From: Thermotoga petrophila RKU-1
Lineage (GTDB): Bacteria; Thermotogota; Thermotogae; Thermotogales; Thermotogaceae
Reading direction: 5' to 3'
Assembly: GCF_000016785.1 (NCBI RefSeq)
Contig: NC_009486.1
Span: 1,612,001 to 1,676,000 of the forward strand
DNA: 64,000 bases
Part shown: one piece after another, positions 33,671 to 42,177 of the stretch
How positions within the stretch are numbered: the stretch's first letter is position 1
How the letters are laid out: every line of letters begins with the position of its first letter
Made by a program: the position numbers and the translations under genes
The notes under the pieces: model-generated
Database searches by the model: none
The model's input: only the letters and a program-made list of their open reading frames with translations
Told to the model about the DNA's origin: nothing

Positions 33671-35311
33671 TCACATCCTTTCTGGTGCAGAAACTCCTAT
33701 GAGTTTCAGGCCCTTTCTTAAAACGATACCCGTTGCGAGGGCGAGGTTGAGTCGCGCGTTTGAAAGTTCGGGATTTTCAGGATCCACTATCACGTGTTTG
33801 GTGTAGAACGCGTGGAAGGACTCAGCGAGCGACTGGAGATAGTTCGTGAGCCTGTTCGGTGCAAACATCTGCGCGACCTCTTTCAGAACGGTGTTGAACA
33901 TTCCAAGGTTTCTCATCAAAACCCTTTCTTCTTCGTTTCCAAGCAGTTCAAGGTGTTTTCCCTCTTCAAACTTCACACCTTTCTTTTCCGCGTTGGAGAA
34001 GAGATTGTAGATCCTAGCGTGTGCGTACTGAACGTAATAAACTGGGTTATCCATGGATTTTGCCTTCGCCAGATCGATATCGAACACCATGTGGGTATTT
34101 GGATCTACCATCGCGAAGAAGTATCGAACAGCGTCTCTTCCCACCTCGTCGAGAAGTTCGTCTAAGGTGACGAATTCTCCTGCTCGCGTGGACATGCGAA
34201 CGATTTCATCATCACGTTTCAGAGTAACGAACTGATGCAGTATTACGTTGAAGAAATCGTCAGGAATATCGAGGGCTTTCATCGCTGCTTTCATCCTTGG
34301 TATGTGGCCGTGATGATCACTACCCCAGATGTCGTAAACCTTCCTGAAACCTCTCTTGTACTTCTTGTAATGATACGCAATGTCTGTCATGAAGTACGTG
34401 TATGTGCCATCGCTTCTCACGAGAACCTTGTCCTCTTCATCTATGAAGGCAGAGACTTTCAACCACACAGCACCGTCTTTTTCGTAAACAACATCCCTGT
34501 CTTTGAGAAGTTTCAGCACCTCTTCGACAGTTCCATCCTCTATCAAACTCTTTTCTGAAAAGTACACATCGAACGAAGAACCGATCTTTTCGAGAGTATC
34601 TTTCATAGAAGAGAGAATCCTGTTCAGCGCTGTCTGTTTGAAAAGCTCTTCCACTTCTTCGTTCCACAGATCTTTGTATTTATCTCCGATCTCACTCACC
34701 AAATCCCTCGCGATGTCCACGAGGTATTCCCCACGGTAGCCCCCTTCGGGAATTTCTTTTTCAACTCCAAGAAGCTGATTGTACCTCGCCCAGAGAGACT
34801 GAGCGAGAAGCTTTATCTGTTTTCCAGCGTCGTTTATATACATTTCTCGTGTAACATCGTAACCGAGTTCTTTGAAGACTTCGGAAAGAACGTCACCTAT
34901 GATGATCTGTCTACCGTGTCCAACGGTGAACGGTCCCGTTGGATTTGCACTTCCATACTCGAACTGTATTTTCACTCCGTTTCCAGTGTTTTCTCTCCCG
35001 TATTCGTCTTTTCTTTCCAGCACAGTTTTAACCACTCCGCGGAGCAGTTCGTTCGACAGGAAGAAATTTATGAAACCGGGTCCCATGATTTCTATCCTGT
35101 CAAACGAGGGATCTTCATCGAGACTTTTTACGATTTCTTGGGCTATCTCACGCGGGTTTTTCTTGAGAGTTTTCGCGAGCTTCATGGCAGCATTGGTGGA
35201 CAGATCTCCGAATTCCTTTTTGGGTGGAATTTCGATTTCGAATTCGATTTCTGAATCGTACACTTTAGAGATGACTTCAGACACCTTTTGCCTGATCGTG
35301 TTCACCAGCAC
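33671..35311 (-). CDS. argS: Arginyl-tRNA synthetase
   Basis: 546 residues from GTG 35311, with GGAGGT eight bases upstream. Class I signature [14 protein letters not shown] (HVGH form HIGH, about 120), and the KMSKS-like loop [17 protein letters not shown] (about 373). An N-terminal Arg-tRNA core-recognition domain (1-90) and C-terminal DALR anticodon domain are of normal length. Essential for translation; the same run holds hisS upstream. Confidence 0.97.
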   Translation of the reverse strand: MLVNTIRQKVSEVISKVYDSEIEFEIEIPPKKEFGDLSTNAAMKLAKTLKKNPREIAQEIVKSLDEDPSFDRIEIMGPGFINFFLSNELLRGVVKTVLERKDEYGRENTGNGVKIQFEYGSANPTGPFTVGHGRQIIIGDVLSEVFKELGYDVTREMYINDAGKQIKLLAQSLWARYNQLLGVEKEIPEGGYRGEYLVDIARDLVSEIGDKYKDLWNEEVEELFKQTALNRILSSMKDTLEKIGSSFDVYFSEKSLIEDGTVEEVLKLLKDRDVVYEKDGAVWLKVSAFIDEEDKVLVRSDGTYTYFMTDIAYHYKKYKRGFRKVYDIWGSDHHGHIPRMKAAMKALDIPDDFFNVILHQFVTLKRDDEIVRMSTRAGEFVTLDELLDEVGRDAVRYFFAMVDPNTHMVFDIDLAKAKSMDNPVYYVQYAHARIYNLFSNAEKKGVKFEEGKHLELLGNEEERVLMRNLGMFNTVLKEVAQMFAPNRLTNYLQSLAESFHAFYTKHVIVDPENPELSNARLNLALATGIVLRKGLKLIGVSAPERM

Positions 35312-35354
35312 CCTACTGCACCTCCAGGTTTCAGATTTTGCTGATTTTTCGGAG

Positions 35355-36185
35355 TTATCCCCTGAAAAGTATGTGTTTCACCGTATCTATTCTGTGTCTC
35401 TTTCCCTTTAGAAGATCCAATTCGAGATCCACGGACATTTTCACACCACAATCTTGTCGCAAAAAACCTGTCAGGTTCGGCGTGAGTGGAATAGGAGCGC
35501 TCACATAGTTTTTCCCTCTGTAAGTTTTTCCAAGGAACGTTCCTTTTGGAGAAACTTTTATTCCAAAAACTTCAAGGCTCTGGGAACGTGCCCATAGGCC
35601 CTTCTTTTCTTTCCACCAATCGTTTTCTTCCGTCTCCAGATCGAAGTGAATGAAAGTAAAAACGTCCTTTTCCACTAATGGTCTCAAAGCCTTTGAGGAG
35701 AGTGTGTCTTCTTTTCTAAGAATTGCGACGTACCATCCTCCAAAATCTGAAACCACGAACCTTTCCCTGAGAGTGTATCGATGCACCACTTCACCGTTCT
35801 CTATCACCAGTACATCTGGGGATGTCCTGAAGGTTTCCACACCCGGAGCGACGATCGGTACATTCAATCCTTTCGAAATGAATCGAAGCAGATCTGTGTA
35901 AAATGGATCGAGTCTTTCAAAACGCTCCATTCTTATCGGGGAAACTCCGGCGAGAAGATTTCCCGTCAATCTCGGGAAGATCAGAAGATCCATGAAGAGA
36001 AGGTCTTCCTGTAAAACTTCCATCAGAGCATCTATGAAATCGTCTGCGGATTTGAACATCTGGTCCAGAGGAAACGTGACGCACACTACTCTTTTTACAC
36101 CTTTTCTCCTTCGGTGCTCTCTTGAAATTTTTCTTTTCGGAACCAATCGCTTTTTCACCATTTTCCAGATAATGTTCTCAAACAT
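35355..36185 (-). CDS. Degenerate nitrilase-fold protein (catalytic residues missing)
   Basis: 276 residues, basic N-terminus (KRRKGVK). The order of segments follows the carbon-nitrogen hydrolase fold: [20 protein letters not shown], then [11 protein letters not shown] (where the catalytic Glu of FPEL is Arg), [17 protein letters not shown] (normally GK...Y.K with catalytic Lys), and [14 protein letters not shown] in place of the G..ICYD Cys site, followed by [17 protein letters not shown] like the RA.EN strand. I call it nitrilase-like and probably inactive; a binding or structural role is possible. The alignment is by eye. Overlaps the next gene by 8 nt. Confidence 0.55.
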   Translation of the reverse strand: MFENIIWKMVKKRLVPKRKISREHRRRKGVKRVVCVTFPLDQMFKSADDFIDALMEVLQEDLLFMDLLIFPRLTGNLLAGVSPIRMERFERLDPFYTDLLRFISKGLNVPIVAPGVETFRTSPDVLVIENGEVVHRYTLRERFVVSDFGGWYVAILRKEDTLSSKALRPLVEKDVFTFIHFDLETEENDWWKEKKGLWARSQSLEVFGIKVSPKGTFLGKTYRGKNYVSAPIPLTPNLTGFLRQDCGVKMSVDLELDLLKGKRHRIDTVKHILFRG

Positions 36186-36699
36186 CTTTGACTTCCTCCG
36201 ATGAAAAGAAACTCTTTTTCAGCTCCAGAAAAACAGGAGCTACTCCCTCCGCTACTACCCCCGTTTGATTCTTCGTTTTTTCGAGAGGGAAGTAAATGTT
36301 GTTGTGAACCTTCCCCAGGAAATTCAATAAAACTATGGAGGCCAGAGCCGTTTCCTGTGTGTGCGCCCAGAACTTTGCCTTCACAAAATTGAAATCTATG
36401 AAGTTGTGAATCTCACAAAAACCGACCACCAGTTTTGCATCGTTCTCTTTTGCGATGTAGAAGACTTCCGGGTAGAGGGCAAGATCTCCACCCACCACAA
36501 AAATCTTTATGCCGGTATCCGCGATCCCGAATTCGTAACCTTTTCTCCATTCTTTCCCATTTTTTCCGACGATGAAGAATTTGCTGGTACCCACGATGGA
36601 AAATCTGGCGTTGTCCGGAATCACATCCAGCCAGGATACGAAAAGGTCTATCGTTTCAAACTCTTCAAGAGATACGGGTGACCCAACCAGAATTTTCAA
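36178..36699 (-). CDS. Short nitrilase-like protein lacking the catalytic Cys
   Basis: 173 residues from TTG 36699 (GGGTGGGG upstream). The stretch GIKIFVVGGDLALYPEVFYIA matches the nitrilase pattern GVxICYDxxFPExxRxLA, but the Cys-Tyr is replaced by Gly-Gly; further on KFWAHTQETALASIVLLNF corresponds to the RAxENxVFVV strand. With 173 residues against about 260 for active nitrilases, the N-terminal part is reduced. Adjacent to another degenerate copy, so the two may form a heterodimer. No catalytic function is claimed. Confidence 0.5.
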   Translation of the reverse strand: MKILVGSPVSLEEFETIDLFVSWLDVIPDNARFSIVGTSKFFIVGKNGKEWRKGYEFGIADTGIKIFVVGGDLALYPEVFYIAKENDAKLVVGFCEIHNFIDFNFVKAKFWAHTQETALASIVLLNFLGKVHNNIYFPLEKTKNQTGVVAEGVAPVFLELKKSFFSSEEVKDV

Positions 36700-36726
36700 C
36701 TTGCCCCACCCATTTCAAGTATAGCA

Positions 36727-37989
36727 TCAATCTTTTGAGACTCTTTCAGCGATGTAATCGACGGCGAAATCTCGATCGACTTCAACCTGGTCTCCTGTTT
36801 CGAGGTCGCGGAGAATTACGATTCCTTTCTCCAGTTCCTCATCACCAATAATAACCGCGTACCTCGATCCCATTCTGTGGGCGTGTTTAAGCTGACCGGA
36901 AAGTTTTCTATCCATGATGTCCACATCCACACTCAAGCCTTTCTTTCTCAATTCAACCGCGAGCTGAACGCCATCCGCAAAGGCCTTTTCACCAAGAGTT
37001 ACGACATAAACAAGATGAACGTTTTTTATCGGGATTTCTATCTCCTCTGCTTTCAGAGCGAGTATTATTCTCTCTATACCACCTGCAAAACCAAGAGCGG
37101 GTACAGAAGAACCTCCGAGCTCCACGAAAAGGCCATCGTACCTTCCGCCACCCGCGATGGTGTTCTGGGCTCCCAGACCTTCGTGTCTCACCTCAAAGAC
37201 CGTTCTGGTGTAGTAGTCGAGCCCGCGAACCAGAGTGTGATCTTCTACGTATTCGATCTCGAAAGTGTTGAGGTATTCTTTCAACTTCTCATAATGTGTC
37301 TTACAGGAATCACAGAGATAGTCGACGCTCTTCGGTGCATTCAGAGCGTATTCGTGGTCCACCTTGCAATCGAGCAGTCTCAAAATGTTCGTCTCGTAAC
37401 GTCTTTTGCAGTCGTCACAGAGATTAGCCAGGATTTGACCGTAATACTCCTTGAGAGCTTCGCGATAGTTTTTTCTACACGCCGAACAGCCTATGGAGTT
37501 CAAGTGAATCCTGTATTTCGTGAGTCCGAGCTTTCTCAAGAAGGTATCGACCAGCATGATCACCTCGAAATCCGCTTTTGGAGATTCGGATCCGATGATC
37601 TCAAAACCTACCTGGTGGAACTGCCTCAATCTCCCCGATTGTGGTTTTTCGTATCGAAACATGGGACCTATGTAGTAATATCTCTGCTGAAAACCCCTAT
37701 CTATCAGAGAATTTTCCAGAAAAGCCCTGACGACAGGTGCAGTACCCTCTGGTCTCAGAGTGATGCTCCTTCCCGCTTTGTCCTGGAAGGTGTACATCTC
37801 TTTTTGAACGATGTCTGATTCTTCCCCCACACTTCTAACGAAAAGCTCCGTCTGTTCGAATATGGGAGTTCTGATCTCCTCTATTCCTGCGCTTTCACAT
37901 ACGTTTCTGAAGGTTTCCTCAACGTATCTCCAGTACCATATCTCTTCACCGAAGATATCATTTGTTCCTTTTATCCTCTTGTAATTCAA
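36727..37989 (-). CDS. hisS: Histidyl-tRNA synthetase
   Basis: 420 residues from a TTG at 37989 with AGGAGGT eight bases upstream. Class II motif 1-3 and HisRS signatures: TLRPEGTAPVVRAFLE (motif 2 side, about 78), YIGPMFRYEKPQSGRLRQFHQ-type motif 2 (in pieces YIGPMFRYEKP, GRLRQFHQVG), LVRGLDYYTRTVFEV (about 254), and GGGRYDGLFVELGG (about 281). A Cys-rich insertion (CSACRK, LCDDC, LCDSC) is typical for the clostridial/Thermotoga type and may bind zinc. Overlaps trkH by 4 nt. Confidence 0.97.
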   Translation of the reverse strand: MNYKRIKGTNDIFGEEIWYWRYVEETFRNVCESAGIEEIRTPIFEQTELFVRSVGEESDIVQKEMYTFQDKAGRSITLRPEGTAPVVRAFLENSLIDRGFQQRYYYIGPMFRYEKPQSGRLRQFHQVGFEIIGSESPKADFEVIMLVDTFLRKLGLTKYRIHLNSIGCSACRKNYREALKEYYGQILANLCDDCKRRYETNILRLLDCKVDHEYALNAPKSVDYLCDSCKTHYEKLKEYLNTFEIEYVEDHTLVRGLDYYTRTVFEVRHEGLGAQNTIAGGGRYDGLFVELGGSSVPALGFAGGIERIILALKAEEIEIPIKNVHLVYVVTLGEKAFADGVQLAVELRKKGLSVDVDIMDRKLSGQLKHAHRMGSRYAVIIGDEELEKGIVILRDLETGDQVEVDRDFAVDYIAERVSKD

Positions 37990-39485
37990 CTATTCACACC
38001 TCCTCTTCCTTCGAAAAGGATCTTCACATCTCTTATGATTCTCACGATCGCGTAGAAAACGACGAGGAATTCCAGTCTTCCAAGGAACATGCCAACCGTC
38101 ATAGTCCATATTACACCCACCGGAAGATCCGGGCTGGTGAGACCCACCGAGAGACCAACTCCATTCATAGCGGATGAGAATTCGAACATGGAGATCAGTG
38201 GATCGTATCCGTAGCTCATGAGGATCAAAGTTCCCACCAGGTAGGTCAGGGCGTAGACACCGAAGAAAACGAACATGTCCTTTATGATTCCGTTGTCTAT
38301 GGTCCTTCTTTTTTCTCCTTTCCAGACGACGATCTTTTCAACTTTTCGTCTCGGCCCTATGAAATCGATGATGGATCGATATATCAGTTTCAGTGTGACG
38401 AACACTCTGAACTGTTTCAAACCATCTGCAGTTGAATCCATCATTCCACCGAGCATCATGATAACGGTGAGAAGATACACAGCGATTGGAAGAAGAGTAA
38501 CCCATGGAACAAGATCGGCGTTGGAGAACCCGGTAGTCGTTATCGCAGAGACCACCTGAAAAATCACGTACCTGAGTGCCTTTTCGTGAAAAACCTTCTT
38601 GGCCGGTTGCAAAAGAAACAGCGATGCGATGACAATGGTGAACCCCATGAGCCAGGGTTCTCCGTTCTTGACGAAGGCTTTGAAATTTCCCTTCCAGAGG
38701 GTGTAGTGGATTCCAAATCCCGTTCCACCGAGTAACATGAGAACGATGGTTATCACTTCTATCGATACACTGTTATAGTACCCAATACTCGAGTTCTTCA
38801 CCGAAAAACCACCCGTTGCGAGAGCGGTGAGAGAATGGTTGAAAGCGTCGAACCAGGGCATACCGGCCATGTGAAGAAGGAACACTCCAGCGACGGCGTA
38901 CGCGACGTATATAACCATGATAACCTTCGTGGAATGGGTCACATTTGGAAGTATGTTGTCCACCCGGCCTTCAGAACTGTAGAGGGAAGCCCCAAGAGGC
39001 CCGATCAATGTGGCAAGCATTATAACGGCAAAGCCCGCTCCTCCAATGAACTGCATGACGCTTCTCCATACCAGAAACACGTGTGGAAGCTTCTCCACGT
39101 TGGGGAACATGGTGAGCCCTGTTGTAGTCCAGCCACTTGTGGCCTCGAATATCGCCTGATGGAGATTCAAAAGACCTGCTATGGTGAATGGAAGCGCCGA
39201 AAGGACCACCGCAGCGCACCACGTTGTGACGACTATCACCGCACCTTCTTGATATCCCACTACACGAGTCTCATTCAATTTTGAAACTTTTTTAAGAACC
39301 ACACCGGAAACAAAAGAAATGATCGAGGGAACCAGAAAAGACGTTATGTACATCCACTCTTCAGGATAGAAAATCACAAAGATTGTTGGTAGAAGAAGGA
39401 TCACAGGAAACCAGACCAGAAGCTGACCTACGTACCAAAAAATCACCTTGAGTCTGTATTTGATGCTGGTCATCAGGTCTTCCAA
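37986..39485 (-). CDS. trkH: Trk-type potassium transporter, membrane subunit TrkH
   Basis: 499 residues. Start taken at TTG 39485 (GGTGAGAAG upstream); ATG 39473 is an alternative. Eight or more membrane helices arranged in four MPM repeats with pore loops: FEATSGWTTTGLTMF (about 124), NHSLTALATGGFSV (about 226), VVSAITTTGFSNAD (about 310), and SSAMNGVGLSVGLT (about 440). Ion selectivity glycines are present in each. Imports K+ with the two RCK-type subunits encoded directly upstream. Confidence 0.94.
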   Translation of the reverse strand: MEDLMTSIKYRLKVIFWYVGQLLVWFPVILLLPTIFVIFYPEEWMYITSFLVPSIISFVSGVVLKKVSKLNETRVVGYQEGAVIVVTTWCAAVVLSALPFTIAGLLNLHQAIFEATSGWTTTGLTMFPNVEKLPHVFLVWRSVMQFIGGAGFAVIMLATLIGPLGASLYSSEGRVDNILPNVTHSTKVIMVIYVAYAVAGVFLLHMAGMPWFDAFNHSLTALATGGFSVKNSSIGYYNSVSIEVITIVLMLLGGTGFGIHYTLWKGNFKAFVKNGEPWLMGFTIVIASLFLLQPAKKVFHEKALRYVIFQVVSAITTTGFSNADLVPWVTLLPIAVYLLTVIMMLGGMMDSTADGLKQFRVFVTLKLIYRSIIDFIGPRRKVEKIVVWKGEKRRTIDNGIIKDMFVFFGVYALTYLVGTLILMSYGYDPLISMFEFSSAMNGVGLSVGLTSPDLPVGVIWTMTVGMFLGRLEFLVVFYAIVRIIRDVKILFEGRGGVNS

Positions 39486-39491
39486 TTCTTC

Positions 39492-40148
39492 TCACCTTCC
39501 AAGCAGCGTTTCTTCCACTATTTCTTTGGCTTCTGCACTCGCGATCACGTACAATTTATCACCAGAGAGGATTTCCGTATCTCCTCTCGGAACCACGAAC
39601 ACTCCACCGCGAACGATAGCAGCAACGATACTATCCCTTGGAAGCGGAAGATCTTTCAACTTCTTTCCCACAACCGGACTGTCTTCTTCCACGTTCACAC
39701 TCATGAACTCGATACCTTGTTCCAGCGGTATGATACTGGAAAATTCATCCGGAAAGATGAGAGCCTCCACCGTGTTCGTTATGAGGGTGGTGAGATTCAA
39801 AACGGTTGTGATACCCATTCTCTTGAATATTTCCATGTTTCCCGGATCGTTAACAAGGCTCACCACTCGTTTTACCCCGAAGTCTTTCATCACGAGTTGT
39901 GCGATGAAGAGATTAACCTCATCCCTCGGAGTTAGAATCACCACCACATCGTTTTTTGAAATCTCAGCGTCTCTGAGGACCTCTTTATAACTACCATCTC
40001 CGTGTATGATCGTCGCCTTCAATTTCTTGGCGAACTCTTCGCAGAGTTCTCTGTCTTTGTTTATGATCACCACGCCGTACTTTCGCAACAGCATGGAGCG
40101 CGCAAGGTAATACGCTGTCATTTCTCCACCGATTATTATGACTTTCAA
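39492..40148 (-). CDS. trkA: TrkA-type K+ transport regulator with RCK_N and RCK_C domains
   Basis: 218 residues. An RCK_N Rossmann domain (1-120: IIIGGEMTAYYLARSML, VVIINKDRELCE, IHGDGSYKEVLRDAEI) and a C-terminal TrkA_C/RCK_C domain (about 135-215). The glycine-rich loop is GGEMTA rather than GxGxxG, so NAD(H) binding may be weak. Second of two regulatory subunits, 4 nt overlap with the first, 6 nt before trkH; together they gate the TrkH channel. Confidence 0.88.
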   Translation of the reverse strand: MKVIIIGGEMTAYYLARSMLLRKYGVVIINKDRELCEEFAKKLKATIIHGDGSYKEVLRDAEISKNDVVVILTPRDEVNLFIAQLVMKDFGVKRVVSLVNDPGNMEIFKRMGITTVLNLTTLITNTVEALIFPDEFSSIIPLEQGIEFMSVNVEEDSPVVGKKLKDLPLPRDSIVAAIVRGGVFVVPRGDTEILSGDKLYVIASAEAKEIVEETLLGR

Positions 40149-40576
40149 TCTTCTTCACTCCCTGTGATGAACTCCTTCACTTTCTCTATCATAAGAACAG
40201 CGGGACAGATGGTCTTTATTCCATTCTCCTCAAAGATCTTTATTCTTTCCGGATCGTAGACCCTGGCGATCACGTTCTCTACGTTGAACATGTACCTTGC
40301 GTTCATCGAGATGAAGAAATTCGTGCTGTCGTCATTCGTGAACGCAAACACCATGTCCGCTTTTTCCATACCACACTCTTTCAGAGTTTCAAACTCTGCG
40401 GCATCCCCCACCACGGTGAAGCCAGAAAACTCGGAATTGAGCCTGTGAAACGCGTATTCGTTTTTATCCACAACCACGACACTGTGCCCCGAAGAGGACG
40501 CGAGATTGGCTATCAACGATCCAAGTCTTCCACAGCCGAATATCACGATGTACTTGCTTTTCTGTTTTTTTGGCAT
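40145..40576 (-). CDS. Single RCK_N-domain protein (second TrkA-type subunit)
   Basis: 143 residues, only one RCK_N domain. An intact nucleotide loop VIFGCGRLGSLIANL (12-26), then SVVVVDKNEYAF with the acidic ribose-binding residue (D37), and VVGDAAEFETL. There is no TrkA_C part. Paired with the two-domain protein downstream, which has a degenerate glycine loop, it is likely the nucleotide-sensing half of a hetero-oligomeric ring. Confidence 0.88.
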   Translation of the reverse strand: MPKKQKSKYIVIFGCGRLGSLIANLASSSGHSVVVVDKNEYAFHRLNSEFSGFTVVGDAAEFETLKECGMEKADMVFAFTNDDSTNFFISMNARYMFNVENVIARVYDPERIKIFEENGIKTICPAVLMIEKVKEFITGSEED

Positions 40577-40595
40577 ACTGTTAGCTCCCTCACCT

Positions 40596-41264
40596 TCAAT
40601 ATCTGTACCTGTGAATCCTTCTCATCCTTAAAATATATCCCCAAATCATCCCGTAGACAAATCCACCTATGTGTGCCCACCACGCTATTCCGTAGGATCC
40701 AACAAGGCCGTTCAGAACTTGGATAAAGAACCAGATCATCAGATAGTAGAACGCGGGTATTTCCACGAGTGTGAGGAAGAAGAAGAACGGAAACAAAGTC
40801 ACTATTCTCGAGTACGGAAACAGCACGAAATAAGCTCCCATAACTCCGGACACCGCACCGGATGCACCAACCATGGGAGTTGTTGAATGAAGTGTAAAAA
40901 CGAACTGTGCGAGTGCGGCAAAAATGCCGGCAGATAGATAAAACAGAGTGTAGCCAAAGTGTCCCATCTCGTCTTCTGTGTTGTCTCCGAATATCCAGAG
41001 GAACCACATGTTACCCAGGATGTGCCAGAATCCTCCGTGCAGGAACATGTGGGTTATAAAAGGAAGAAGAGAAAAGCCAAGTGTTTCTTTTATCCTCTCA
41101 ACTGTGTAACGAGCCGGCACAAGACCGTACCTGTACATGAACAGGAGAAGTTCTCTATCGTTCAACATGAGTTCATACACGAAAACAACCACGTTTATCA
41201 AAATCAAAGCCATCGTCACGTAAGGTTTCTTTCTGCTTGGGAGAATGTCGTAAAGAGGAAGCAC
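40596..41264 (-). CDS. Rhomboid-family intramembrane serine protease
   Basis: 222 residues from GTG 41264 (GAGGTGATATT). Six membrane helices. The catalytic Ser is in GASGAVSG (S135), the catalytic His in AHIGGFVYG (H198), and HMFLHGGFWHILGNMWFLW (about 72-90) gives the His-Asn oxyanion loop. Cleaves membrane-spanning segments; substrate unknown. Confidence 0.93.
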   Translation of the reverse strand: MLPLYDILPSRKKPYVTMALILINVVVFVYELMLNDRELLLFMYRYGLVPARYTVERIKETLGFSLLPFITHMFLHGGFWHILGNMWFLWIFGDNTEDEMGHFGYTLFYLSAGIFAALAQFVFTLHSTTPMVGASGAVSGVMGAYFVLFPYSRIVTLFPFFFFLTLVEIPAFYYLMIWFFIQVLNGLVGSYGIAWWAHIGGFVYGMIWGYILRMRRIHRYRY

Positions 41265-41268
41265 AATA

Positions 41269-42117
41269 TCACCTCATCAGATAATCAGATATGTTCGATC
41301 TTTCCACCACTTCTGGCACTATCTTCGATCCGTCTCCTGTCACAATCACAACCACACCTGGACCGTGCCCTGCCGAAACGCAGGCTGAGTGTACCACAAC
41401 ACCTATCGATACCGCACCTTTCTTGTACTTTCCTACTCCATAGGAATTGTCGTGGTCTTGAATTGCAACAAGGTCCCCAAGTCTCAAATCCTTTACTCCA
41501 AGATCCTCGGGATTCGATGCCATTATATCGTAGTCGGTGGAAGCACTGCTCGAGGCACCAATTCCAGATCCCATCATGTACGATGGAATCTTCGCAACAA
41601 CAGGTACGTGGATTTTCCCGTTCTTTTCCTGTACTCCGAGTTTTTCGAAAAGATCTGGATCGATGTTCATCACCTTCACATCCGGATGGTCCAGAAGTTT
41701 CAATCCCTGCCCCCAGGCCTTTATCAATATCTTATCTCCTACCGTAAGCTTTTCAAGAACATCATCCTCAAAGTGAACGAGAACATGGTTCACCCCTCCG
41801 TGTTTTCCCGTGACGAATCCCCTACTTCCCTTCGCGTCTCCAGACATCACGATCACTTCGTTTCCTATACACGAGAGAGTCATCAGCGGTATTTCCTCTT
41901 CCTTATTCCTTGCCATGACAGAAACACCCGGTTCTACGTGGTCTCCTGCCCATCCGTAAGCACTGTCACCCACTTTCACGTTGTAGGTGATGCCCCCAAG
42001 CACTGGAATTACCCTCACTGTCCCTTCGGTTGTTACACTGTAAGGAGACCTCATTTTCGCTGGAGCGATCTCTCCAACAACCGAAATTCGAACGAGTCTG
42101 TCTTTGTTAGTTCTCAC
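41269..42117 (-). CDS. DUF4438 family protein
   Basis: 282 residues from GTG 42117, chosen because GGAGGT lies seven bases upstream (an in-frame GTG at 42126 overlaps it). Glycine-rich throughout with GSGIGASSSASTDYDIMA, GVVVHSACVSAGHGPG and VIVTGDGSKIV segments; many beta strands. The family is uncharacterised though a T. maritima relative has been structurally studied. First gene of the large minus-strand run and divergent from metG. I would not assign a function. Confidence 0.8.
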   Translation of the reverse strand: MRTNKDRLVRISVVGEIAPAKMRSPYSVTTEGTVRVIPVLGGITYNVKVGDSAYGWAGDHVEPGVSVMARNKEEEIPLMTLSCIGNEVIVMSGDAKGSRGFVTGKHGGVNHVLVHFEDDVLEKLTVGDKILIKAWGQGLKLLDHPDVKVMNIDPDLFEKLGVQEKNGKIHVPVVAKIPSYMMGSGIGASSSASTDYDIMASNPEDLGVKDLRLGDLVAIQDHDNSYGVGKYKKGAVSIGVVVHSACVSAGHGPGVVVIVTGDGSKIVPEVVERSNISDYLMR

Positions 42118-42177
42118 AAATCTCACCTCCAGTGTGTGGTATCATTGAGTAGATAGGGAAAACAAGGAGGTGACACT

